Shown: piece by piece, positions 1 through 7,102 of the stretch
How positions within the stretch are numbered: the first letter of the stretch is position 1
Layout: every line of letters begins with the position of its first letter
IMG/VR virus record: IMGVR_UViG_3300013126_000049
Coordinates: 1-49,662 of that record
DNA length: 49,662 nucleotides
Reading direction: 5' to 3' (one strand)
From: a virus
Notes under the pieces: model-generated
Databases searched by the model: none
What the model was told of the DNA's origin: nothing
What the model saw: the letters and a program-made list of their open reading frames with translations, nothing else
Made by a program: the position numbers and the translations under genes

Positions 1-1
1 A

Positions 2-292
2 AATCCTAATTTTTTATTTGATGAATTTAATCATTCTATTTTTTCTTTAAACGGATTCCGTACTGGTATAATAAAATTTTTACTTGCCAATTACCCGTAT
101 TCTTCTTTACCTGATTCTTTTTCTGTACGGTTGTTTATAAGCTGGGGTAAATGGGTTGAAATATATAGGAAAGCCCCTCCTTGTTTTTGTGGTGATTCGT
201 TATACGCAATGCGTAATTACGCCTTGGGTAATCCTCAAGGTTCTGCAGATTTAGGAATAGCATATTTACATTCAGTTTATCTGTATAAATAG
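2..292 (+). CDS. C-terminal part of an unknown protein (5' truncated)
   Basis: The reading frame is open from the left edge of the window to a TAG at 290-292, giving 96 residues with no start visible. The sequence is rich in aromatic residues and ends with a Tyr-rich stretch; I do not recognise the family. A group I intron core begins about 40 bp after the stop, so this may be the 5' exon of an interrupted gene whose frame runs into the intron. Alternatively it is a complete C-terminus with the intron lying just behind it. Confidence 0.55.
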   Translation, partial: NPNFLFDEFNHSIFSLNGFRTGIIKFLLANYPYSSLPDSFSVRLFISWGKWVEIYRKAPPCFCGDSLYAMRNYALGNPQGSADLGIAYLHSVYLYK

Positions 293-295
293 AAT

Positions 296-505
296 AAATA
301 ATTACAGTTCTTTCCCGGCCCTTATTGCTTTAATTCGGTGAACCTCTCTCTGAGACAATACCGAGCCAAGCTAGAAGCGCTTTTCTAGAAGGTGTAGAGA
401 CTACTGGAGGCATAGGACGCCTTAATGACCAGCACGAACAAGCAACATATTAAAAATGAAGATATAGTCCATTCTTTATGGCGACATAAAGTGTAAAAAG
501 CTTAG
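296..505 (+). ncRNA. Group I intron catalytic core
   Basis: All four conserved core elements occur in order. P is near 332-342 (AATTCGGTGAA) and Q near 357-367 (AATACCGAGCC). R is near 391-403 (GGTGTAGAGACTA) and S at 460-470 (AGATATAGTCC). P7 forms between GACTA (399-403) and TAGTC (465-469). P6 is the perfect CTAGAA/TTCTAG hairpin at 371-388, P8 pairs AGGC (408-411) with GCCT (419-422), and P9 is CTTTATG-GCGA-CATAAAG at 474-491 with a GNRA loop. The P-to-Q stretch resembles the phage T4 td intron. A possible P1 pairs AGAAT (291-295) with GTTCT (307-311), with the U.G pair at the splice site. The 5' boundary is uncertain and the 3' boundary is placed at about 500-510. No endonuclease ORF lies inside. 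Confidence 0.85.
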
Positions 506-506
506 C

Positions 507-554
507 ATGACAGATGCAATTTGGGTCAACTTTTTAAATAAACAGTTTACTTAA
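507..554 (+). other. Possible 3' exon after the group I intron
   Basis: After the P9 hairpin an open frame (M-T-D-A-I-W-V-N-F-L-N and onward) runs to TAA at 552-554 and overlaps the convergent glycosyltransferase stop by 8 bp, as expected for a real gene end in this compact genome. If the intron splices at a G around 500-505, this would be the last 15-18 codons of the interrupted gene. It is too short to confirm alone. Confidence 0.3.
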
Positions 555-1449
555 CGTCTAAAAATAACTGTTCAAATTGAGTAATTATTTCAGTATTATT
601 GAATAAATCTATCATTTTATATTCTGCAGGACACTGATGGCCTTGGGTAAGCAAAGGATAAGGATCCAGATAACTCTCAATGTTTTCAGAATGCGGTACA
701 TTTGCTTTTAAGTTAGAATGTAATTCATACCCATACACCACCGGGCTATTACCAATCCAGAACACCAGACTTTTCTTATCATAAGCGGCCATGGCATGTT
801 GGACAAATGAATCAATACCCACGGCTCCTTTGCACTGAGACAACAACAATAATACTTCTCTCAAGGACAGATCCACTTGTTGTACCCCTTCCAGGGCAAT
901 TTGACCGGGATTTTTAATTTGAACAAAATGAAATTTTTCAGAATATTTGTTTACTAATTCTTGGGCATACATGGGAGGCAGGTCCCGGAACCAATTAAAA
1001 TTAATCTGGTTCTTCTTGTCTCCCATGCCCCCGTTGATTTGAATGGCAATAACGGGTTTGCCATTGTTTACAGAATTAAAAATAACTTGACTGTTTTGTT
1101 TTTCAATGTTGTTGAAATAGAGTTCCGGACTATTGTTATCAAATTCTAAATACAGACTGTTACACCATGCCTGGGCCAGACTACATTTTCTGTTAATAAT
1201 ATCATTACTGTTGTATGGTTCATGTTTGAATACTAAACTATCTTTGTCATGAATAAAATCTTCATAAAAATATGGACACATCCCGGTTTTATACACCCGG
1301 TAAATATGAGGATTATGAAGAAAAACTTCTGGGTAAGGAGATACTACAATTAATTTTCTGTCTGGGTATGTTTTCTTAATATTACGGACCACATTAGTGG
1401 CCACAATATTCTTACCAATACCCCCATCAACATGAAATATACTATACAT
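547..1449 (-). CDS. Glycosyltransferase family 9-like protein
   Basis: The protein has 300 residues. The N-terminus has a Gly-rich turn (GGIGKNIVATNVV), as in GT9/heptosyltransferase folds. The C-terminal half contains VGIDSFVQHAMAAYDKKSLVFWIGN, split here by function: the VGxDS..xHxAAA segment followed by a hydrophobic strand is the sugar-nucleotide site of GT9 enzymes. Family members move heptose or similar sugars from nucleotide donors, so a role in modifying phage or host surface glycans is plausible but inferred. The start overlaps the stop of the upstream 82-residue gene by 8 bp, and a sulfotransferase gene lies further upstream in the same direction. The three form a small carbohydrate-modification operon. 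Confidence 0.7.
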   Translation of the reverse strand: MYSIFHVDGGIGKNIVATNVVRNIKKTYPDRKLIVVSPYPEVFLHNPHIYRVYKTGMCPYFYEDFIHDKDSLVFKHEPYNSNDIINRKCSLAQAWCNSLYLEFDNNSPELYFNNIEKQNSQVIFNSVNNGKPVIAIQINGGMGDKKNQINFNWFRDLPPMYAQELVNKYSEKFHFVQIKNPGQIALEGVQQVDLSLREVLLLLSQCKGAVGIDSFVQHAMAAYDKKSLVFWIGNSPVVYGYELHSNLKANVPHSENIESYLDPYPLLTQGHQCPAEYKMIDLFNNTEIITQFEQLFLDVK

Positions 1450-1690
1450 TATCTTTTTCTGGAACCGGGAGGGTTTTAATCCTGTCTAGAGCACTAGAAA
1501 CTGCAGTATTAAGAGTGGTTGTTTGCTCTTCAGTCAACACACTGGTATACTCTTCTTTCTTTAAGCACTGTTTAATATGATCTACGTTTGCTTGAAGAAC
1601 CCCTCTACCAGGATTATCCTCTTTTTGCAAAGCTTGATTTATTGTATAAACACTGTCAAATAATACTTCTACATTGGTTCTTTTACTCAT
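1442..1690 (-). CDS. Small hypothetical protein, mostly helical
   Basis: This 82-residue soluble, mixed-charge protein has no signal peptide or recognisable domain. Its content suggests amphipathic helices. Its stop overlaps the glycosyltransferase start by 8 bp and it lies 21 bp after the sulfotransferase stop, so it is co-transcribed with both and probably translationally coupled to the glycosyltransferase. The function is unknown. Confidence 0.7.
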   Translation of the reverse strand: MSKRTNVEVLFDSVYTINQALQKEDNPGRGVLQANVDHIKQCLKKEEYTSVLTEEQTTTLNTAVSSALDRIKTLPVPEKDNV

Positions 1691-1711
1691 AATAATATAT
1701 ATTATCTTTAA

Positions 1712-2494
1712 TTAAAAATTAAAGTGGAAATTTTTAAATTGTTCATGTAAGTGGCCTAATATTTCTTTACTATCATCTTTGACCGGCTTTATTTCTGGAC
1801 GGATGGTATGAAGATCAGTAAACCCGTGTTCGGCATCATTTTCTTTTGTGTATTGAGGTATATTATTAAAATCATGGTTATAATATTCTTTAGCTAAAAA
1901 TCTATAAACACCTTGTATAACCCGTTTGGGGGTTTGAGTCAATTCATCAAAATCTACAAAGTGAAATTTATCTTGGTGCCCTCTCATAACTGCATCTCGG
2001 ATAGTATTAAATGTACTACCTACCAATCCCTCTTGACTGGTCCAGGTGTTAATACGACCTTCTAACGTGCCTAAATTTGGCCCCGTTTCCATAGGACTGT
2101 TGATAAGTTTAATTTCTTTACGGTATAGTTTTTCCAAAGAAGAAAGAATACAGGTAATTTTCCGGGTGGTGGTCAAGATCTTGATAGGATGGCCCAAGGC
2201 ATTCTCCACCAATTCAATCAAAGTACTCCACCCCCTACTTTTATTGAACACTGTGGGACGGTCTGTGTCGGAATGATAACTCTGGAACAAGTCTTTGATA
2301 ATCTGCAGCTGTTTTTCCGGGGTTTCAGATGCTTTGATCACTGGGTTCTGTTTCCAAAATTGATGAATACCCCGGACCAATTCACTTAGACCACTGGTAG
2401 GTGTTACATGAAAATCTGGATTTTGTGCTAATATATTGCAAAGAAGAGTGCTGCCAGACCGGGGCATGCCATTGATAAAGAATACCTGTTTCAT
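1712..2494 (-). CDS. Sulfotransferase family protein
   Basis: The protein has 260 residues. The N-terminal motif INGMPRSGSTLLCNIL (residues 7-22) is the 5'-phosphosulfate-binding P-loop of PAPS-dependent sulfotransferases. A later segment, VFNKSRGW (about 82-89), resembles the 3'-phosphate region of the same fold. These enzymes transfer sulfuryl groups from PAPS to sugars, lipids or proteins. The adjacent GT9-like gene suggests a glycan substrate, which is inference. A TTGACT-N15-TAACAT promoter ends six bases before the ATG and no Shine-Dalgarno site is visible, so the mRNA should be leaderless. Confidence 0.8.
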   Translation of the reverse strand: MKQVFFINGMPRSGSTLLCNILAQNPDFHVTPTSGLSELVRGIHQFWKQNPVIKASETPEKQLQIIKDLFQSYHSDTDRPTVFNKSRGWSTLIELVENALGHPIKILTTTRKITCILSSLEKLYRKEIKLINSPMETGPNLGTLEGRINTWTSQEGLVGSTFNTIRDAVMRGHQDKFHFVDFDELTQTPKRVIQGVYRFLAKEYYNHDFNNIPQYTKENDAEHGFTDLHTIRPEIKPVKDDSKEILGHLHEQFKNFHFNF

Positions 2495-2527
2495 ATTGGT
2501 ATGTTAACCCCACAAATTAAAAGTCAA
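2495..2527 (-). promoter_or_regulatory. Promoter of the sulfotransferase operon (leaderless type)
   Basis: On the minus strand TTGACT (2522-2527), a 15 bp spacer and TAACAT (2501-2506) are followed by six bases and the ATG. With usual sigma-70 spacing, transcription would start at the A of the start codon. The -35 overlaps the stop codon of the upstream lipoprotein gene. Confidence 0.6.
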
Positions 2528-2685
2528 TAGTTGATTTTGATCAGTTTGACCCGCAAATTAGGGTCGTCACTACCATCCGGGCTGTCCATCATGTTGTATT
2601 GAGCCGTGTTCTTTCGGCCATCCGGAACCATGTAACTGGTGTTGCTGCACCCGGATAGCAACAAAAGCAACAACAAGCATCGCAT
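2524..2685 (-). CDS. Small lipoprotein
   Basis: This 53-residue protein starts MRCLLLLLLLSGCSN. That is a short lipoprotein signal peptide with a clear LSGC lipobox; cleavage before the Cys would leave about 41 residues anchored by lipid. The mature part is polar and Asp-rich. Small lipoproteins of this size in phages include outer-membrane spanin subunits, but no partner inner-membrane spanin overlaps it here, so no function is assigned. The stop codon overlaps the -35 box of the sulfotransferase promoter. A TTTACT-N16-TATATA signal lies just before the start. Confidence 0.7.
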   Translation of the reverse strand: MRCLLLLLLLSGCSNTSYMVPDGRKNTAQYNMMDSPDGSDDPNLRVKLIKINY

Positions 2686-2735
2686 ATTTTATATAATATT
2701 CTGTTTAGAAAAGTAAACGTTGTTAAATAAAATTG

Positions 2736-3002
2736 ATGATCAAATGGTTTAAAAATCTGCAGCCGTGGGACCAGATGTTTTGGGCCTTGTTCTTACCGGC
2801 AGCCCTTTTTACAATCTGGGGAATAATTGAGTTGTATACCACTTATTTTCAGGAACTTACACCTCAACATCATCTGGGTTTCTTTCTGAGAATATTCTTT
2901 CCTTTGAGCCTTGCGCTTTTGGTGACCAGTTTGGAACGTCGGGCCCGACTGCGGCAAAGCAAGGAACTGCAGGAAAAAATCAAAGATTATTTGAAAAAAT
3001 AA
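2736..3002 (+). CDS. Small two-span membrane protein
   Basis: This 88-residue protein has two hydrophobic segments (about residues 16-36 and 49-66) and a strongly basic, charged C-terminal helix rich in Arg, Lys and Glu. It is divergent from the lipoprotein gene; 50 bp separate their starts. No Shine-Dalgarno site is seen. A holin-like or inner-membrane role could be imagined from the topology, but nothing identifies it. Confidence 0.6.
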   Translation: MIKWFKNLQPWDQMFWALFLPAALFTIWGIIELYTTYFQELTPQHHLGFFLRIFFPLSLALLVTSLERRARLRQSKELQEKIKDYLKK

Positions 3003-3077
3003 TTATTTGATTCGCACAATCAAACTGAACACATAACAAAGCACCGCACTGCAAATCAGAAAACTTATCAGATCCAT
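3003..3077 (-). CDS. Tiny hydrophobic peptide
   Basis: This is a 24-residue minus-strand frame, MDLISFLICSAVLCYVFSLI followed by VRIK. It is a single predicted transmembrane helix with a basic end. It fits exactly between the stop of the membrane-protein gene and the next plus-strand gene. Several similar mini membrane peptides occur in this genome. It is too short to be sure. Confidence 0.4.
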   Translation of the reverse strand: MDLISFLICSAVLCYVFSLIVRIK

Positions 3078-3124
3078 AATTTTATTTAGTTGAAAAACCA
3101 AGATAATATCATAAGTTATTTTTT

Positions 3125-3421
3125 ATGAAATACACGATACTGGACAAAGAGAAGGAAAACATGGTGGAGTTTAAGGATCTTAAACCCGGAGATGTTTTCA
3201 GTTTTTTTGATACCAATAGCCTGAAACGTACCAATCACAGCATCTACATGAAGCTGAAGACCAAAAAAGACAATGCATTTTCTGAAAATGATATTGTGGA
3301 TCTTACCGACGGCCACCCCTATATTTTTACAGAAAAGAAACGGGTCAGCCTGAATGACCCGGACGAGGTGCAAGCCAACCGGGTATACAAGTTGGAAGCT
3401 AAAATGGACGTGGTGGTATGA
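3125..3421 (+). CDS. Hypothetical beta-rich small protein
   Basis: 98 residues from the first ATG. An internal ATG at 3161 is preceded by GAGAAGGAAAAC, which resembles a ribosome-binding site, so the true start may give 86 residues (MVEFKDLKPGDVF...). The LKPGDVF phrase and alternating hydrophobics suggest a small beta-barrel. Its stop overlaps the start of the HNH gene (ATGA), indicating coupling. The family is not recognised. Confidence 0.65.
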   Translation: MKYTILDKEKENMVEFKDLKPGDVFSFFDTNSLKRTNHSIYMKLKTKKDNAFSENDIVDLTDGHPYIFTEKKRVSLNDPDEVQANRVYKLEAKMDVVV

Positions 3422-3933
3422 AACACAAGCTGGAGGAACGGGTCACAGCGGAGTATCTGCGGGAAAATTTTGAATATAATCCGGTCACTGGTTATGTGTT
3501 TCGCCTGAAGAAAATCAAGGGATTTGATGGCAAGGAACTGGTGGGAGACAAACATGTTCTGAGTGGGGTCAACAGCTGTGGATACATGAACGCCAAGATT
3601 CTGGGCAAATGCTATCCCCTGCATCAAATTGCATGGTACATGCACTACGGCAGTATGCCGGAACGTCCCCTGGAAATTGACCATATCAACCGGATCAAGA
3701 CGGACAACCGGATCTGCAACCTGCGGGCCGTGAGCAAGCGCATGAACAACATGAACAAAAAGTTTGATTTAAAATATGGCGTGCCGGGAGTGACCTGGCG
3801 CAAGGACGTGGACCGATACGTGGTCAAACGCCGGGTCAATGGCAAGACAGTGCATGCCGGGTTTTATGACAAGCTGGAAGATGCTGTAAAAGCTGCAAAA
3901 CAATTGGAAAAGAAAATCCGACATATCTCTTAA
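3418..3933 (+). CDS. HNH homing endonuclease with AP2-like C-terminus
   Basis: The protein has 171 residues. The HNH core lies at about 80-103, with EIDHINRIKTDNRICNLR giving the His of the DH pair and the Asn-rich zinc-binding half. The C-terminal GVPGVTWRKD...GFYDKLEDAVKAA region (about 118-160) matches the AP2-like DNA-binding module common in phage HNH enzymes. Such enzymes cut a specific site and copy their own gene into it. The gene overlaps its upstream neighbour by ATGA and has the same base composition as the surroundings, so it appears well adapted. Confidence 0.9.
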   Translation: MKHKLEERVTAEYLRENFEYNPVTGYVFRLKKIKGFDGKELVGDKHVLSGVNSCGYMNAKILGKCYPLHQIAWYMHYGSMPERPLEIDHINRIKTDNRICNLRAVSKRMNNMNKKFDLKYGVPGVTWRKDVDRYVVKRRVNGKTVHAGFYDKLEDAVKAAKQLEKKIRHIS

Positions 3934-3938
3934 AAAAA

Positions 3939-4235
3939 ATGATAAATAACATTATGCAAAGAAGTGATACCGAATTATTGGCAAAATATGCAGATATTCG
4001 CAAAACCCTGAAAGAACAACAGGAACAGCAATTGCCTGCAGATGCCCAGAAATTACTCAGCACTTCCAAGGCATTGGGCCATCTGGAAGGTGCCATAAGC
4101 CTCGTATTGATTCGTCTCAAGGGTGCCCAGATTGAACTGAACAGCCCCGAAGTGAATCAAGCCATAATTCAGCTGCAGGATGCGTTGGTTAAAGCCAAGG
4201 AACTGGCTCCGGGTTTCAGCTCCGAAAAGAAATAA
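3939..4235 (+). CDS. Helical hypothetical protein
   Basis: This 98-residue protein is rich in Glu, Gln, Lys and Leu. Residues about 15-40 (ADIRKTLKEQQEQQLP...) are probably coiled coil. An alternative ATG at 3954 would shorten it by five residues. It has no membrane segment or known motif, and begins 6 bp after the HNH gene. Confidence 0.65.
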   Translation: MINNIMQRSDTELLAKYADIRKTLKEQQEQQLPADAQKLLSTSKALGHLEGAISLVLIRLKGAQIELNSPEVNQAIIQLQDALVKAKELAPGFSSEKK

Positions 4236-4267
4236 TTGATATATAAAACTGCAGAGTAGATATCTGC

Positions 4268-4408
4268 ATGAGCAACGACAACGATCTTCGCGATATATTT
4301 GCAATATTATCCCTGCATGCCCTGCTGTTAGACAAGGGTAACCGAGACGGCATATGCAAAGAGGCATATGCCATTGCCGACCAGATGCTGATTGAAAGAG
4401 ACAAATAA
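4268..4408 (+). CDS. Conserved phage mini-protein
   Basis: 46 residues, MSNDNDLRDIFAILSLHALL, then a charged turn and an EAYAIADQMLIERDK helix. The arrangement D-x-F-A-x-x-A-L-x-G-L followed by A-Y-x-x-A-D-x-M-L is a widespread phage small-protein pattern that I recognise by shape; no biochemical function is known to me. It is a single short gene between two other mini-genes. Confidence 0.65.
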   Translation: MSNDNDLRDIFAILSLHALLLDKGNRDGICKEAYAIADQMLIERDK

Positions 4409-4426
4409 TATATAATAAATAATAGG

Positions 4427-4585
4427 GTGGGCAAAAAGAAGAAAAAGAAGGTAAATCACCTGAACCTTAAGGAGTGTGAAGAGATCATAACCAAACTGGG
4501 GGGCATGAAAGAATGCCTTTTCGTTCAACATGTGCTGGAACATTACAATAAACTGACCGTGCAAAAAGCTTTTAAAAATAAATAA
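4427..4585 (+). CDS. Small basic hypothetical protein (GTG start)
   Basis: 52 residues from GTG at 4427. The N-terminus is a Lys run (GKKKKKKV) followed by a helical segment with a Cys (KECEEII) and a basic tail. There is no ATG alternative upstream. It fits tightly between two other genes and has the Lys-rich bias seen in many of this phage's mini-genes. Confidence 0.55.
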   Translation: MGKKKKKKVNHLNLKECEEIITKLGGMKECLFVQHVLEHYNKLTVQKAFKNK

Positions 4586-4589
4586 ACAT

Positions 4590-4958
4590 ATGAACTGGAA
4601 TGAACTATTGGACATGGTTTTGGAAAACAGCAAACAGCACGACTATGAGGATATCCAGGCCAACTTTAATTTTCATGATTTCAAATATGCTGCCCTGGGA
4701 GATGTGACACTCAGTTACGATGCGGTCAATGATCAGTTTGATGCCCAGGTGAAACTGTTTGGCATTCATGTATTGAATGATGACAGCAGCTTTGGCGGCG
4801 AAGTGGAACGTCCCATGCCGGAAATGATTCGGGATGCTCAATATGCATTGCAAGACAAGGCGAACGAGATTGCGGCAGAACGCGGAGACTTTGAAGGTGT
4901 GCGTGTTTCTCCTCACCCCACGTTCCGCGATCCGGACGAACCCGAGCCCCGGGATTAA
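4590..4958 (+). CDS. Acidic hypothetical protein
   Basis: This 122-residue protein is strongly acidic (many Asp and Glu) and ends in a Pro/Asp/Glu-rich tail (PDEPEPRD). It has no recognised domain. Its stop overlaps that of the convergent membrane protein by four bases. Acidic phage proteins are sometimes DNA mimics, but there is no direct evidence for that here. Confidence 0.7.
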   Translation: MNWNELLDMVLENSKQHDYEDIQANFNFHDFKYAALGDVTLSYDAVNDQFDAQVKLFGIHVLNDDSSFGGEVERPMPEMIRDAQYALQDKANEIAAERGDFEGVRVSPHPTFRDPDEPEPRD

Positions 4959-5497
4959 GGTTCGGGCAATCGCCAGTCTTCCACCACGAAACTTTTCACA
5001 ATCTTGTATTGGTAATACAGTTCCACATGCTTTTTCAGCATCTGTTCATACTGGTTTCGGGAAGTGGCTTTGCCTACCGGCATGGTTCCCCAGACCGAAT
5101 CATAAACCCATAATATGTCTTTGTATTCAAAAATACACACGGCATGCCCGAACGTCTTTGCCTTGTCTTTGTTTTGCTCATAATCATCATTGTAATGATA
5201 GGTGAAACCATACACGCTGCTGTATACTCCGGTTTCGGTTCCCAGCAAAAGATTGGCCCGACTTGCATGAATCATGCTTTCCACAAAACAACTGTTGGGC
5301 AGATCCGTGTAATAACGCACGGCGGTTTTTCTGCCTTCCAGGATGCCGTAAATGAACGAAGCGCACAATCCGGATCCCGTCAAAACTATCGCCAAAAACA
5401 ATTTAAGCCCGAACCACTTGCGCTTTTTGGATCGTTTCATTCTGTTCTTTCTTTTGCTGGGACGCTTTTTTTGCCACGGCAAACACGATGCAACCAA
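4955..5497 (-). CDS. Membrane-anchored protein with papain-like C/H/D pattern
   Basis: 180 residues from the outermost ATG. A start at residue 20 (MKRSKKRKW, position 5440) gives a more usual basic N-terminus followed by one transmembrane helix (about 30-50). The exported part contains NSCFVESM (Cys near 69), then FGHAVCIF (His near 117) and YDSVWGT (Asp near 132). Cys, then GHA, then a Tyr-Asp strand is the order of catalytic residues in papain-like and C39/transglutaminase-like folds. A cell-envelope peptidase or amidase is possible; no family is certain. The gene is isolated, convergent with the acidic gene. Confidence 0.65.
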   Translation of the reverse strand: MVASCLPWQKKRPSKRKNRMKRSKKRKWFGLKLFLAIVLTGSGLCASFIYGILEGRKTAVRYYTDLPNSCFVESMIHASRANLLLGTETGVYSSVYGFTYHYNDDYEQNKDKAKTFGHAVCIFEYKDILWVYDSVWGTMPVGKATSRNQYEQMLKKHVELYYQYKIVKSFVVEDWRLPEP

Positions 5498-5608
5498 ACA
5501 ACAAAAGAAACAACAGGTGTTTCAGGTCCAGATGAAAGCCGGGGCAGCATCTGCAACTCATAAGAATATTTATAAAAAAATAAGTAAAAAACTAAATAAA
5601 CAAAAGAG

Positions 5609-5818
5609 TTGAAAACGATCCGGGTAAAAAATATAAAATATTACGGCAATGACAAACAGCTGCCTTCTCGCCTGACACTTGACATCAGCAAGTATGACCA
5701 TATACCAAGGGGATGGGGAAACCTGAACTGCAAGGTGTATCGCGCCATCAAGGAAATGACAGGGCGGGAAGCACGAAGCTGCTGCATTGACTGTGAGCCT
5801 GCTGGAACCTTATCGTAA
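5609..5818 (+). CDS. Small hypothetical protein with clustered cysteines (TTG start)
   Basis: 69 residues from a TTG codon at 5609. The N-terminus is basic and beta-like, and the C-terminus has CCIDCEP, a possible metal-binding cluster. It opens a run of eight overlapping mini-genes on the plus strand, and its 3' end overlaps the next gene by 26 bp in another frame. Confidence 0.55.
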   Translation: MKTIRVKNIKYYGNDKQLPSRLTLDISKYDHIPRGWGNLNCKVYRAIKEMTGREARSCCIDCEPAGTLS

Positions 5819-5942
5819 GCTGCAGGATAGGGTAAAGGAACTGGAAAAACAGAACCAGATCCTGTTGGAACAGGTTCGCCTGTTTAAAAAGATTTTGTAC
5901 AATATTGACTTGCCCAAGAGGGTTGTTAAGATAAAAAAATGA
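5793..5942 (+). CDS. Coiled-coil mini-protein (GTG start)
   Basis: 49 residues from GTG at 5793 (SLLEPYRKLQDRVKELEKQN...). Heptad-spaced Leu, Val and Ile over residues 3-35 indicate a coiled coil, followed by a basic tail. Its stop overlaps the next start by ATGA, so the pair should be translationally coupled. The function is unknown. Confidence 0.6.
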   Translation: MSLLEPYRKLQDRVKELEKQNQILLEQVRLFKKILYNIDLPKRVVKIKK

Positions 5943-6133
5943 ATGTGACTTTTCATGATCTGTGTTTCACCCCCGAGGAACACAAGGAACTGCTTTGGAC
6001 ACTGGGCGAACACCGCCGCATATTGCGGGACCAAAGCAGCAACATCTATTCCCGTCATCTTTACAACGTCACGGAAAACCTGATACAAAAACTGGGAGGA
6101 ACAAGCGATGCAAACCACACCGGATCAACCTGA
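5939..6133 (+). CDS. Helical hypothetical protein
   Basis: This 64-residue protein has a predicted helix over residues 12-50 (EEHKELLWTLGEHRRILRD...). The start overlaps the previous stop by ATGA and the end overlaps the next gene by 26 bp. No domain is recognised. Confidence 0.6.
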   Translation: MNVTFHDLCFTPEEHKELLWTLGEHRRILRDQSSNIYSRHLYNVTENLIQKLGGTSDANHTGST

Positions 6134-6335
6134 ACCTGCCAACAATGAAGAAGGGCTTTGTGCCACTGGACAGTTCATACTGAACAAATTCAAGCGGTTG
6201 GACCGGGAACGCAAGGATTGGAAGAAGCTGGCCAAAAGCATGTATGTGGTATTGAGCCGGGTGAGGAAACCCCACCCAAAGAAGCTGCTGGAAAAGTATC
6301 TGCAAATCAAACACAAATACAGGAAAAGCTGGTGA
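6108..6335 (+). CDS. Small basic hypothetical protein
   Basis: 75 residues: an acidic, Pro-rich N-terminus (about 1-18), then a strongly basic helical region (KRLDRERKDWKKLAKSM...) that could bind nucleic acid. It overlaps genes on both sides (26 bp upstream, GTGA downstream). Confidence 0.55.
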   Translation: MQTTPDQPEPANNEEGLCATGQFILNKFKRLDRERKDWKKLAKSMYVVLSRVRKPHPKKLLEKYLQIKHKYRKSW

Positions 6336-6508
6336 AACTGTTTCTGAGCCACATTTTATATTATATGGGAGACTTTATCAGCCGCACCATTATGCGGGCA
6401 GGGATAGGATATCCCCTGTACAATCGGGTCATGCTGTGGAGCAGTGATCTGGATACCGAGGGCAAACTGTGGAAACCCGTCAAAAAGAAAAGGAGCAAAA
6501 AACGATGA
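6332..6508 (+). CDS. Conserved phage small protein (GDxISR...SSDLD type)
   Basis: 58 residues from a GTG that overlaps the previous stop (GTGA). YYMGDFISRTIM followed by YPLYNRVMLWSSDLDTEGK is a recurrent pattern in small phage proteins from many hosts: a short hydrophobic helix followed by an S-S-D-L-D turn. No function has been assigned to the family to my knowledge. Confidence 0.65.
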   Translation: MKLFLSHILYYMGDFISRTIMRAGIGYPLYNRVMLWSSDLDTEGKLWKPVKKKRSKKR

Positions 6509-6732
6509 GCGGATTCTTCATCATCAAGCAAGGCAAACGCAACGGCAAACCGTCCTGGGACGTGATGGAACACAACAACCGAAGTCCGGCCGAGGGATTG
6601 CACGTGGCCACTTTTGAAAACAAGGAGATGGCCGAAAATTACGTGCGCACCTATTTCGACAAGGATGATGTCACCCGAAGCAGTTACTACGATCAGCTGG
6701 ACAAACAAAACCGAAAGGAAAAGCAAACATGA
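6505..6732 (+). CDS. Small hypothetical protein
   Basis: 75 residues from the ATG that overlaps the previous stop (ATGA). Aromatic and charged residues alternate (SGFFIIKQGKRNGKPSW...), suggesting a small beta-sheet followed by a helix. It overlaps the next gene by four bases. Confidence 0.6.
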   Translation: MSGFFIIKQGKRNGKPSWDVMEHNNRSPAEGLHVATFENKEMAENYVRTYFDKDDVTRSSYYDQLDKQNRKEKQT

Positions 6733-6905
6733 ATCCGGAAACATACTTCACCCAGTGGGAACTGGACTATGCCTTGAGTCAACTGCAAGAACAACTGGAA
6801 TGGCACATGGACGAAATGAGCATTGAAAATGATGCGGGGAACAAGTTGGAGAAGCTGAAAGGCAAGCTGGACCATTACTTTAATGAACTGAGGAACGAGG
6901 CGTGA
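6729..6905 (+). CDS. Helical acidic mini-protein
   Basis: 58 residues, mostly helical (SQLQEQLEWHMDEM...NKLEKLKGKLDHYFNEL) and probably coiled coil. ATGA overlap with the upstream stop and GTGA overlap with the downstream start show polycistronic coupling. Confidence 0.6.
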   Translation: MNPETYFTQWELDYALSQLQEQLEWHMDEMSIENDAGNKLEKLKGKLDHYFNELRNEA

Positions 6906-7102
6906 AATTTCTGCGCCAGTTGTTTTTTCGGGACAAGAAGCTGGAAAATGAATATATGCTTCTTTACCGGCAATATCTGGACCTGCTGCATGAACTGCGG
7001 GAAATCAAAAGAATAGTGTACAAAGATTCTTTCCTGAAATTTGTGGGCAAACAAAAAAAGCAATTTGTGAGCAAAAAGAATCGAAAGAAGTCAGTAAGAT
7101 AG
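6902..7102 (+). CDS. Basic helical mini-protein (GTG start)
   Basis: 66 residues starting at GTG (6902). The centre is a coiled-coil-like helix and the C-terminus is a Lys/Arg tail (QKKQFVSKKNRKKSVR) suited to nucleic-acid contact. It is the last gene of the mini-gene run and overlaps a convergent minus-strand gene by 12 bp. Confidence 0.55.
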   Translation: MKFLRQLFFRDKKLENEYMLLYRQYLDLLHELREIKRIVYKDSFLKFVGKQKKQFVSKKNRKKSVR

